Made by a program: the position numbers and the translations under genes. Positions 55,516 through 64,000 of a DNA stretch of 64,000 nt are shown here, piece after piece. Position 1 is the first letter of the stretch. Each line of letters opens with the position of its first letter. This stretch comes from Paracoccaceae bacterium (GTDB lineage: Bacteria; Pseudomonadota; Alphaproteobacteria; Rhodobacterales; Rhodobacteraceae): the NCBI GenBank assembly GCA_022763485.1, contig JALEGX010000138.1:1-64000 (forward strand). The letters are read 5' to 3'. The notes beneath the pieces are model-generated. The model ran no database searches and was not told where the DNA came from. It saw only the letters and a list, made by a program, of their open reading frames with translations.

Positions 55516-56466
55516 ATGGCAAAAGCATTCGCGTCCCAAGGGGACATGACGGAAAAGAAGATCACCTTCGATGAAATTGGCGAAGGGCTCTATGCGTTCA
55601 CCGCCGAAGGCGACCCGAACTCGGGCGTCATCATCGGCGACGACAGCGTGATGATCGTCGAGGCACAGGCCACCCCGCGTCTGGCCAACAAGGTGATCGA
55701 ATGCGTGCGCTCGGTCACCGACAAGCCGATCACCCATGTGGTGCTGACCCACTATCACGCGGTGCGCGTTCTCGGGGCCTCGGCCTTCAACGCTCAGCAA
55801 GTGATCATGTCCAACGCCGCCTACAACATGGTGCTGGAACGCGGCCAGGAAGACTGGGACAGTGAATTCCAGCGCTTCCCGCGCCTGTTCGAAGGCCACG
55901 AGTCGATCCCCGGCCTGACCTATCCCACCACCACCTTCACCGATCAGATGACCGTCTTCCTGGGCAAACGCCGGGTCGACATCAAACAGATCGGCCGCGC
56001 CCATACCGCCGGGGACGCGGTGATCCACGTCCCCGACCAGAACGTGATGTTCACCGGCGACATCGTCGAATACCACTCGGCCTGCTATTGTGGCGACGGG
56101 CATTTCGCCGACTGGGGCCAGACCCTGGACAATATCAAGGCCTATGACGTGGACGCGATTGCACCCGGTCGCGGCGACGCGCTGGTGGGCAAGGAGATGG
56201 TCAACAAGGCCATCGAGAACACCCGCGATTTCGTCGAAAGCACCTATCGCCCGGTTCAGCGCATCGCCGCACGCGGTGGCTCGCTGAAAGAGGCCTGGGA
56301 CGCAGTGCGTGCGGAATGCGACCCCAAGTTCGCAGACTACGCGATCTACGAGCACTGCCTGCCCTTCAACGTTGCCCGCGCCTATGACGAAGCGCGCGGC
56401 ATCGCACACCCCCGCATCTGGACCGCCCAGCGCGATCTGGACATGTGGGAAGCTCTGCAGGGCTAA
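55516..56466 (+). CDS. Metallo-beta-lactamase-fold protein with degenerate metal site
   Basis: Protein of 316 residues with the MBL fold order: GVIIGDDSVMIVEAQATP, the first motif VLTHYHAVRVLGA, GRAHTAGDAVIHVPDQNVMFTGDIVE, and a final PGRGDAL. The HxHxDH motif reads His79-Tyr-His81-Ala-Val83-Arg84, so the Asp and third His are lost; the last His ligand (usually PGHG) is Arg in PGRG. His163 and Asp182 remain. Normal two-metal hydrolysis is doubtful. It has a Cys pair (SACYCGDGH). It lies within the homogentisate operon, upstream of the flavin hydroxylase. Its role is unknown. Confidence 0.85.
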   Translation: MAKAFASQGDMTEKKITFDEIGEGLYAFTAEGDPNSGVIIGDDSVMIVEAQATPRLANKVIECVRSVTDKPITHVVLTHYHAVRVLGASAFNAQQVIMSNAAYNMVLERGQEDWDSEFQRFPRLFEGHESIPGLTYPTTTFTDQMTVFLGKRRVDIKQIGRAHTAGDAVIHVPDQNVMFTGDIVEYHSACYCGDGHFADWGQTLDNIKAYDVDAIAPGRGDALVGKEMVNKAIENTRDFVESTYRPVQRIAARGGSLKEAWDAVRAECDPKFADYAIYEHCLPFNVARAYDEARGIAHPRIWTAQRDLDMWEALQG

Positions 56467-56633
56467 ATCCTGCACCGGGCGACTTTGATCCAGATCGTGT
56501 CGCCCTGAAACAAACGATGAGACCATGACCTCATCCGCCCGGCGCGGCCCCGCGCCGGGACACGAGAAAGGTGCGCCTGCCGCGCACGCCCACTCAGGGC
56601 CCCATTTCGGCCCCCAAATCGGGAGGAGAACCG

Positions 56634-58244
56634 ATGAACAAGATTTTCGAAGTTCCCCTGTATCCGTATGAACGCCATGCGGATCAGGACGCGTCGACCC
56701 CGGCGCGCCACAAGGTAATCGTTGTAGGTGCAGGCCCCATCGGTCTGGGTGCCGCCATCGACCTGGCCCAACAAGGCATCGAGGTGCTGGTGCTGGACGA
56801 CAACGACAAGGTCAGCTTCGGCTCGCGCGCGGTCTGCTACGCCAAACGCCCGCTAGAGATCCTGGACCGCCTGGGCTGTGGCCAGCCGATGGTCGACAAG
56901 GGTGTCGAATGGAACATCGGCAAGGTGTTCTTTGACGAGCGCCAGGTCTATGACTTCAACCTGCTGCCCGAAGAGGGCCACCAGCGCCCGGCCTTCATCA
57001 ATCTTCAGCAGTATTATTTCGAAGAATACATGGTGAACCGGGTGCGCGAGCTGCAGGAGCAGGGCGCGCCCATCGAAATCCGCGGCCGCAACAAGGTCGA
57101 AGCGGTCGGCACCCACGACGATCACGTCAAGGTCGAGGTGGACACCCCCGAAGGGTCCTACACCGTCGAAGCCGACTGGCTGATCGCCTGTGACGGCGCC
57201 GGGTCCCCGATCCGCTCGATGATGGGCAAGGATTTCATCGGCCGCGTGTTCGAAGACAACTTCCTGATTGCGGATGTGATCATGGAGGCCGACTTCCCGA
57301 CCGAACGCTGGTTCTGGTTCGACCCACCGTTCAACAAGGGCCAGTCCGCGCTGCTGCACAAACAGCCCGATGGCGTCTGGCGCATCGACCTGCAGCTGGG
57401 CTGGGACATTGACAAGGAACGCGAAAAACGCCCTGAAAATGTGATCCCGCGTCTGAAAGCCATGCTGGGCGAGGACGTCAAGTTCGAGCTGGAGTGGGTT
57501 TCGATCTATACCTTCCAGTGTCGCCGGATGGAGCAGTTCCGCCACGGTCGGGTGATCTTTGCCGGTGACAGCGCCCATCAGGTGTCGCCCTTTGGCGCCC
57601 GCGGTGCGAACTCGGGCCTTCAGGACACCGACAACCTGTGCTGGAAGCTGAAGCTGGTGATGGACGGCAAGGCGCCGGAAAGCCTGTTGGACAGCTATGA
57701 TGTGGAACGGGTCCATGGCGCGGATGAAAACATCCTGAACTCTTCGCGCTCGACCGATTTCATCACCCCCAAGTCGGACATGTCCCGTGTCCTGCGTGAC
57801 GCGGTACTGGACCTGAGCGAACACTATGAGTTTGCCCGTCCGCTGGTGAACTCGGGCCGTCTGTCGATGCCCTGCACCTATGATGGTTCGCCGCTGAACT
57901 CGGCCGATGCGCTGGATGGTCCGGCCCGCACGCGCCCCGGCTCTCCCTGCCCGGACGTGCCGCTGGGCGATGGGTATCTGCTGCCGAAACTGGGTGGCAA
58001 GTTCACCCTGCTGACCATCGACGCCGACGCCCCCGACGTGATCGAGGAAGACGGCATCGAAGTCACCCGCCTGGCTCTGTCGGTCAAGGATGATCCGACC
58101 CTGGCGCTGAAGCAGCGGTACCTTGGGGACAATGACAGTGGCGTCTATCTGATCCGTCCGGACCAGCATGTTGCCGCACGTCGCCCGTCCTTTGACGAAA
58201 ACCAATTCCGCGCTGCCATCCGCCGCGCGACCGGAAAGGAATAA
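56634..58244 (+). CDS. FAD-dependent aromatic hydroxylase (MhpA-type)
   Basis: Group A flavoprotein monooxygenase of 536 residues. FAD-binding GAGPIGLG is at residues 32-39, the DG-type motif is WLIACDGAGSPIRSMMG, and the GD motif is GRVIFAGDSAHQVSPFGARGANSGLQD. The C-terminal ~150 residues are the thioredoxin-like domain usual in MhpA/phenol hydroxylase types. It should hydroxylate a phenolic ring with NAD(P)H. In this operon it may form homogentisate from a hydroxyphenylacetate-type precursor, but the substrate is inference. The ATG follows GGAGGAG; the earlier start at 56571 is unsupported. Confidence 0.88.
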   Translation: MNKIFEVPLYPYERHADQDASTPARHKVIVVGAGPIGLGAAIDLAQQGIEVLVLDDNDKVSFGSRAVCYAKRPLEILDRLGCGQPMVDKGVEWNIGKVFFDERQVYDFNLLPEEGHQRPAFINLQQYYFEEYMVNRVRELQEQGAPIEIRGRNKVEAVGTHDDHVKVEVDTPEGSYTVEADWLIACDGAGSPIRSMMGKDFIGRVFEDNFLIADVIMEADFPTERWFWFDPPFNKGQSALLHKQPDGVWRIDLQLGWDIDKEREKRPENVIPRLKAMLGEDVKFELEWVSIYTFQCRRMEQFRHGRVIFAGDSAHQVSPFGARGANSGLQDTDNLCWKLKLVMDGKAPESLLDSYDVERVHGADENILNSSRSTDFITPKSDMSRVLRDAVLDLSEHYEFARPLVNSGRLSMPCTYDGSPLNSADALDGPARTRPGSPCPDVPLGDGYLLPKLGGKFTLLTIDADAPDVIEEDGIEVTRLALSVKDDPTLALKQRYLGDNDSGVYLIRPDQHVAARRPSFDENQFRAAIRRATGKE

Positions 58245-58248
58245 GCCA

Positions 58249-58446
58249 ATGGCCGACCTGACCCTGACCCCGAACATCCCCGGTCCTGACGACTTCTATG
58301 CTGAACTGCTGTCGGTTCATGAAGGGCTGGAAAAATCCGATAGCGACGCGCTGAACGCGCGTCTGGTGCTGGTGCTTGCCAACCACATCGGGGACCGCGA
58401 GGTCCTGTCGCAAGCCCTTGCCGCCGCTGCATTGAAAAAGGACTGA
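58249..58446 (+). CDS. Small conserved protein (DUF2783-like)
   Basis: Protein of 65 residues starting 4 bp after the hydroxylase stop. Sequence runs LTLTPNIPGPDDFYAELLSVHEGL, then RLVLVLANHIGDREVLSQALAAAAL. It appears mainly helical and soluble, with no metal motif. I believe it belongs to the DUF2783 family seen beside such flavin hydroxylases in Rhodobacterales, though this needs a profile search. Tight packing suggests a partner or accessory of the hydroxylase or the following VOC protein. Confidence 0.7.
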   Translation: MADLTLTPNIPGPDDFYAELLSVHEGLEKSDSDALNARLVLVLANHIGDREVLSQALAAAALKKD

Positions 58447-58451
58447 CACCT

Positions 58452-58997
58452 ATGAAAATTGAAAAAATTCATCACGTTGCCTATCGCTGCAAGGACGCCA
58501 AGGAAACCGTTGAATGGTACGGCAAGATGCTGAACATGGATTTCATCCTGGCGATTGCCGAGGACCATGTGCCGTCGACCCACGAACCCGACCCCTATAT
58601 GCACCTGTTCCTGGATGCGGGTGACGGTAACGTTCTGGCCTTCTTCGAACTGCCCACCAAACCGGAAATGGGCCGCGACCCGAACACCCCGATCTGGGTG
58701 CAGCACATCGCCTTCAAGGTGAAGGACCGCGCCACGCTGATCGAGTTCAAGGAGCATCTGGAAGCCAACGGCGTTGACGTGCTCGGCGTGACCGATCACT
58801 CGATCTTCCATTCGATCTACTTCTTTGATCCCAACGGCCACCGTGTGGAACTGGCCTGCCCGGATCCGGAAGAAGAAGCCATGCTGAAGCGCATGGATGA
58901 GGTGAAATGGGACATGCTGAACGAATGGTCGGTGACCAAGAAAGCCCCCAAACACGCCGATTGGCTGCACGCCAAAGAGCTGAACAAAGAGGTCTGA
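58452..58997 (+). CDS. VOC-family protein (glyoxalase/extradiol-dioxygenase fold)
   Basis: Metalloenzyme-fold protein of 181 residues. Two beta-alpha-beta-beta-beta repeats give ligands His8 (IHHVAYRC), His85 (VQHIAFKV) and Glu133 (NGHRVELACP), the usual VOC set. The closing YFFDPNGHRVEL resembles type I extradiol dioxygenases and 4-HPP dioxygenase C-terminal halves, but at 181 residues it is far too short to be 4-hydroxyphenylpyruvate dioxygenase (~350). It may act on a product of the flavin hydroxylase. It ends the operon before a terminator. Confidence 0.82.
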   Translation: MKIEKIHHVAYRCKDAKETVEWYGKMLNMDFILAIAEDHVPSTHEPDPYMHLFLDAGDGNVLAFFELPTKPEMGRDPNTPIWVQHIAFKVKDRATLIEFKEHLEANGVDVLGVTDHSIFHSIYFFDPNGHRVELACPDPEEEAMLKRMDEVKWDMLNEWSVTKKAPKHADWLHAKELNKEV

Positions 58998-59035
58998 ACT
59001 GCTTAGCATGGCAAGCGTTTTCAGATATGCATGAC

Positions 59036-59066
59036 AGACCGGCCTTTCTCTGGGGCCGGTCTTTTT
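59036..59066 (+). terminator. Terminator between the VOC gene and maiA
   Basis: Perfect 9-bp stem AGACCGGCC/GGCCGGTCT with a 9-nt loop and five T residues, 38 bp after the VOC stop and only 18 bp before the maiA ATG. Confidence 0.87.
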
Positions 59067-59083
59067 CTGACAGGGGCAAGAGA

Positions 59084-59719
59084 ATGACCAAAACGATCCT
59101 TTACGACTACTGGCGCTCTTCGGCGAGCTATCGGCTGCGCATAGCGCTGAACCTGGCCGGCATCGACTATCAGGCGATCTCGATCGACTTGACCAAAGGC
59201 GAGCAGCGCTCGGAGGCGCATCTGGCCCGCAACCCGCAGGGGTTTGTTCCTGTGCTGGAGATCGACGGTCTGCGCCTGACCCAGTCGTTGGCGATCCTCG
59301 ATTATCTTGATCAGACCCGTAACCTGGGGCTGCTGCCTGCCGACCCGGCAGAACGCGCACAGGTTCAGGCGCTGGCCCATTCCATCGCCGTGGACATCCA
59401 CCCGGTCTGCAACCTGCAGGTCGCGCGCCATGCCACCGGTCTCAGCAGCGGGGCTGAGGGGATGCCCGGCGACTGGATGAAACACTTCATCCGCCCAGGC
59501 CTGCAAGCGTTTGAGGCCCTGTTGGGTCAGTGGAGGCAAACCCCGTTTTGCACCGGCGACACCCCCGGTCTGGCAGATATCTGCCTGATGCCGCAGATCT
59601 ACAACGCCCGCCGGTGGGAGGTGGAAATCGCCGATCTGCCGCGCCTGTTGGCCGTCGAAGCGGCCTGCGCTGACCACCCGGCCTTTGCCGCCGCCTATCC
59701 GGACGCAGTGCAACCCTGA
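59084..59719 (+). CDS. maiA: Maleylacetoacetate isomerase (zeta-class GST)
   Basis: Glutathione-dependent isomerase turning maleylacetoacetate into fumarylacetoacetate, linking HmgA to FahA. The 211 residues have the zeta-class motif LYDYWRSSASYRLRIALNLAGI (Ser-Ser-Ser/Cys-type active-site loop), NPQGFVPVLEIDGLRLTQSLAILDYLD, and GLADICLMPQIYNARRW. The ATG at 59084 is chosen over an upstream frame; GGGGCAAGAGA lies just before it. A terminator lies immediately upstream, so expression may need readthrough or an internal promoter. Confidence 0.94.
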   Translation: MTKTILYDYWRSSASYRLRIALNLAGIDYQAISIDLTKGEQRSEAHLARNPQGFVPVLEIDGLRLTQSLAILDYLDQTRNLGLLPADPAERAQVQALAHSIAVDIHPVCNLQVARHATGLSSGAEGMPGDWMKHFIRPGLQAFEALLGQWRQTPFCTGDTPGLADICLMPQIYNARRWEVEIADLPRLLAVEAACADHPAFAAAYPDAVQP

Positions 59720-59822
59720 AGCTTTGCCTATTCGTGGCTTCGATAAAATCTGTGTCCCGCCCTCTGGACAGCGGTCGGGGAAGTCCCCTTACTGGCCGCA
59801 AGAACACAAGGGAGGGCGCACA

Positions 59823-60779
59823 ATGGCGCATGGTTATGAAAGCGGGCGGCTGAATCTGCCTTTTGTGGGGATCTGCACCTTCGGCAAATACCCCTATGTC
59901 CAGGACTGGGACACTATCGAGGCCGATGTCGCCGTGCTGGGCGCGCCGTTCGATTTCGGCTGTCAGTGGCGGTCGGGCGCGCGCATGGGACCGCGCGGGA
60001 TCCGCGAAGCATCGACCCTGTTCTCCTTCGGCCATGCCGGCGCTTATGATTTTGAGGATGACGTCACCTATCTGGACCCCTCCAAGGTGACAATTGTCGA
60101 CATCGGTGATGCGGACATCGTGCATACCGACACCATGAAAAGCCATGCCAACATCGAGCACGGCGTGCGCAAGATCCTGAAATCCGGTGCCATCCCGGTG
60201 GTGATGGGGGGCGACCACTCGGTCAATATCCCCTGCATCAACGCCTTCGACGATCAGGAACCAATCCACGTGGTGCAGATCGACGCGCATCTGGATTTCG
60301 TCGATGAACGCCACGGCGTGCGCTATGGCCACGGCAACCCGATGCGCCGTGCGGCTGAAAAGGACTATGTCACCGGACTGACCCAGATCGGCATCCGCAA
60401 CGTGTCGTCCACCGCGCGCGACGGGTACGAAGACGCCCGCGCCATGGGCTCGGACATCCAGTCGGTGCGCCATGTGCGCAAGATGGGGACCGAGGCAATG
60501 CTGGAGCGGATCCCGGCGGGCAAGCGCTATTACCTGACCGTTGATATCGACGCCTTCGATCCGTCCATCGCTCCGGGCACCGGAACACCCAGCCACGGCG
60601 GGTTCCAGTACTACGAAGTGCTGGAGCTGATCGACGGGCTGACCAAACGCGGTGACATTGTCGGCATGGATCTGGTCGAGGTTGCTCCGGATTACGACAC
60701 CACCGGCACCACTTCGATCCTGGCAGCACAGCTGATGATGAACACCATCGGCCGCATCCTGCACAACCGGGACAAATAA
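59823..60779 (+). CDS. speB: Agmatinase-type ureohydrolase
   Basis: Mn-dependent ureohydrolase of 318 residues, expected to convert agmatine to putrescine and urea, though related guanidino substrates are possible. Metal motifs: VVMGGDHSVNIP, VVQIDAHLDFVDER and LTVDIDAFDPSIAPGTGTPSHGG; the opening APFDFGCQWRSGARMGPRGIREAS is family-typical. The start at 59823 (MAHGYES) has AAGGGAGG upstream. It lies alone, 4 bp before the convergent LysR gene. Confidence 0.88.
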   Translation: MAHGYESGRLNLPFVGICTFGKYPYVQDWDTIEADVAVLGAPFDFGCQWRSGARMGPRGIREASTLFSFGHAGAYDFEDDVTYLDPSKVTIVDIGDADIVHTDTMKSHANIEHGVRKILKSGAIPVVMGGDHSVNIPCINAFDDQEPIHVVQIDAHLDFVDERHGVRYGHGNPMRRAAEKDYVTGLTQIGIRNVSSTARDGYEDARAMGSDIQSVRHVRKMGTEAMLERIPAGKRYYLTVDIDAFDPSIAPGTGTPSHGGFQYYEVLELIDGLTKRGDIVGMDLVEVAPDYDTTGTTSILAAQLMMNTIGRILHNRDK

Positions 60780-60782
60780 GCC

Positions 60783-61658
60783 TCAGGGCTGGCCGAGGGC
60801 CTCGATCAGGTCCTCGACCAGCCTGCGCCGACGGCGCGAGGCGGTGAAGCTGTCGGGCCAGGTCAGCCAATAGCCGTCCGTGCAGGTAAGTTCAGGCGCG
60901 TCGACCAGAGCCAGCTGCCCGGTTGCCAGCATTGAACGCGCCAACACCTTCGATCCCAGCACCACCCCCTGCCCCAGCCGCGCCGCACGCAACGCGTGGC
61001 CCATGGAATCGACGCTCAGCCCTCCGGGCTCGGGGGCTTCCATGCATGCCGCCCGCGCCCAATCTTGCCAGCCGGGGCGTTCACCGCGCAGCTCAATCGC
61101 CGGGGCGGACTGCCATGCTACGGCATCCAACCCCACCGGCATCATGGGTTGCAGCACCTCGGTATGCAGCAGATGCGCCTTGCGTCCGGCCCAGTCCCCA
61201 CGCCCATACCGCAACTGCAACGCCGCTGGTTCTTCGGCAAAGGCCGACCGCAACGGCACGGAATCGGTGACAAACCGCAGCCCCGGATGCGCCTCCAGAA
61301 ACGGGGTCAGGCGCGGCAGCACCAGGGTGTCCAGATGCGAAGACAGCGCCGCCAGCCGGATCTCTCCCGGGCTTTTGCCAAACAGGTCCGCCGTCCCCTG
61401 CTCCAGCGTCCGCAATGTGTCCTGCACCAGCGGCAGATAGCTTTCGCCGTCCACCGTCAGCGTGACCCCGCGCGCGCCACGGGAAAAAAGTTGCCGTCCC
61501 AGCCAGCTTTCCAGGTTGCGGATGCGCTGACTGATGGCGGCCTGGGTCGCGCCCAGCTCATCCGCGGCGGCGGTGAAATTGCCATGTCGCCCAGCGGCTT
61601 CGAAGACGCGCAGCCAGTCCAGCGGAGGCAGTCCGGTCTGTTTCTTTGGTTGAGGCAT
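60783..61658 (-). CDS. LysR-family regulator (GcvA-like) of the tmpAB-like genes
   Basis: Regulator of 291 residues. HTH: PPLDWLRVFEAAGRHGNFTAAADELGATQAAISQRIRNLESWLGRQLFSR, the GcvA-type LysR opening, followed by a substrate-binding domain with the segments ALSSHLDTLVLPRL and VDSMGHALRAARLGQGVVLG. It is divergent from the oxygenase pair with a 102-bp AT-rich spacer, so it probably controls them. A phosphonate or quaternary-amine effector would fit but is not shown. Confidence 0.87.
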   Translation of the reverse strand: MPQPKKQTGLPPLDWLRVFEAAGRHGNFTAAADELGATQAAISQRIRNLESWLGRQLFSRGARGVTLTVDGESYLPLVQDTLRTLEQGTADLFGKSPGEIRLAALSSHLDTLVLPRLTPFLEAHPGLRFVTDSVPLRSAFAEEPAALQLRYGRGDWAGRKAHLLHTEVLQPMMPVGLDAVAWQSAPAIELRGERPGWQDWARAACMEAPEPGGLSVDSMGHALRAARLGQGVVLGSKVLARSMLATGQLALVDAPELTCTDGYWLTWPDSFTASRRRRRLVEDLIEALGQP

Positions 61659-61661
61659 TAG

Positions 61662-63484
<1,823 letters not shown>

Positions 63485-63500
63485 CCCCGCAAGACACAAC

Positions 63501-63526
63501 TGAAGGGCGTTATGGCACGCCCTTCA
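63501..63526. terminator. Stem-loop at the convergent tmpB/rlmJ boundary
   Basis: Perfect 9-bp stem TGAAGGGCG/CGCCCTTCA with an 8-nt loop that contains the rlmJ stop codon, 17 bp after the tmpB stop. No strong T run, so a modest bidirectional terminator. Confidence 0.5.
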
Positions 63527-64000
63527 GCTTGGCAAAGCACTGCGTCAGGCGCTTGGCCTCTTGCTCCAATCCGAACGGAGCATTGATGATGAACATGCCC
63601 GACCCGACCATGCGGTGCCCTTCGCGCACCGGAGGGAAGGACACCTCGTGGCTCAGTACTTTGGGGAAGCCTGCGGCGCGCAACTTCTTGATCATTGGCG
63701 CCTGCGCCCCGTTGGTCAGGATCGGATACCACAGCGCGATCACGCCCACGTTCCACTTGCGATGCAGCTGACCGATCAGCCCGGGCAGCTTGTCGTAGTC
63801 GGATTTCACTTCGTAACTGGGATCAATCAACAGCACCCCCCGGCGCGGCTCTGGCGGGCAGATCGATTGCGCCATTTCGAACCCATCCTGACGATAGACG
63901 CGCGCCCGCAGCCCCAAGGCACTGTCCAGCGCCTGATGTTCCTGCGGATGCAGCTCTGCCAGGTGCATCCTATCCTGCGGACGCAACAACGCCGCCGCCA
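63510..64000 (-). CDS. rlmJ: 23S rRNA (adenine2030-N6)-methyltransferase RlmJ, partial
   Basis: C-terminal ~160 residues; the gene continues past the right edge, and the TTG at 63989 is an internal codon. Motifs: AELHPQEHQALDSAL, the catalytic loop GVLLIDPSYEVKSDYDKL, WYPILTNG and GSGMFIINAPFGLE. In E. coli RlmJ the loop reads DPPY; here it is DPSY, a change at a catalytic proline. It is convergent to tmpB across a stem-loop. Confidence 0.85.
   Translation of the reverse strand, partial: AAALLRPQDRMHLAELHPQEHQALDSALGLRARVYRQDGFEMAQSICPPEPRRGVLLIDPSYEVKSDYDKLPGLIGQLHRKWNVGVIALWYPILTNGAQAPMIKKLRAAGFPKVLSHEVSFPPVREGHRMVGSGMFIINAPFGLEQEAKRLTQCFAKLKGVP

Noticed and set aside
58452-58997. VOC gene as 4-hydroxyphenylpyruvate dioxygenase
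   Set aside because: Half the required length and lacks the HppD N-terminal domain and C-terminal helix.

Overview
The window is chromosomal DNA of a marine-type alphaproteobacterium, most likely a Rhodobacterales (Roseobacter group) member. The evidence is the GC-rich coding, the AtpI-a-c-b'-b order of the ATP synthase F0 operon, MipZ instead of MinCDE, a (2S)-methylsuccinyl-CoA dehydrogenase of the ethylmalonyl-CoA pathway, tandem peptide deformylases beside fmt, and Rhodobacterales-style order around era/rnc/lepB and rpsP/rimM/trmD. I see no rRNA, tRNA, prophage, intact insertion sequence or CRISPR array. Gene density is high and most genes are housekeeping.

Layout. 1-2.1 kb: 3' part of mcd and a META-domain lipoprotein. 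2-10.7 kb (minus strand): recO, DUF1491, era, rnc, lepB, acpS, an RNA 2'-phosphotransferase (kptA) where pdxJ is commonly found, DUF2062, the bifunctional (p)ppGpp enzyme, rpoZ and folK. 10.8-14.7 kb (plus): a NYN-domain protein, then an overlapping chain ispH-DUF3429-methyltransferase-rnhA-TRIC. 14.7-17.6 kb (minus): two 78-residue membrane proteins, fmt and three tandem peptide deformylases, the last one degenerate. 17.7-25.1 kb: C-S lyase, L,D-transpeptidase, glutathionyl-hydroquinone reductase, an atypical receiver protein, two cobalamin side-chain genes and a lytic transglycosylase. 25.1-28.6 kb: smc. 28.8-31 kb: a polytopic membrane protein under an ATTC-N8-GAAT palindrome, and a FadR-type regulator. 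31-33.7 kb: ATP synthase F0 operon. 34-38.9 kb: ArsR regulator, DMT exporter with LysR, azoreductase, Pro-tRNA deacylase-like protein and an Old-Yellow-Enzyme oxidoreductase. 39-47.3 kb: ffh, three tandem GNAT acetyltransferases, chorismate mutase, rpsP, bluB, rimM, trmD, a TylF-like methyltransferase, rplS and rpmE. 47.3-51.6 kb: DbpA-like DEAD helicase, mipZ and a class III adenylate cyclase.

The catabolic right end has two modules. At 51.7-59.7 kb a MarR regulator diverges from a homogentisate operon (hmgA, LysE-type exporter, fahA, a metallo-beta-lactamase-fold protein that has lost its metal ligands, an MhpA-type flavin hydroxylase, a 65-residue protein, a VOC protein, and maiA behind a terminator-like hairpin). 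No full-length 4-hydroxyphenylpyruvate dioxygenase is present, so the flavin hydroxylase may supply the ring-cleavage substrate. At 60.8-63.5 kb a LysR regulator diverges from a gamma-butyrobetaine-hydroxylase-like 2-oxoglutarate oxygenase and an HD-domain oxygenase with every PhnZ/TmpB ligand conserved. This pair matches the TmpA-TmpB system that oxidatively cleaves the C-P bond of 2-(trimethylamino)ethylphosphonate, and it is the most striking metabolic system here. The window ends inside rlmJ.

Other points of interest are a 112-nt three-way-junction inverted-repeat element in the gap before ffh and several palindromic operator candidates. All calls are by reading; no database search was run.
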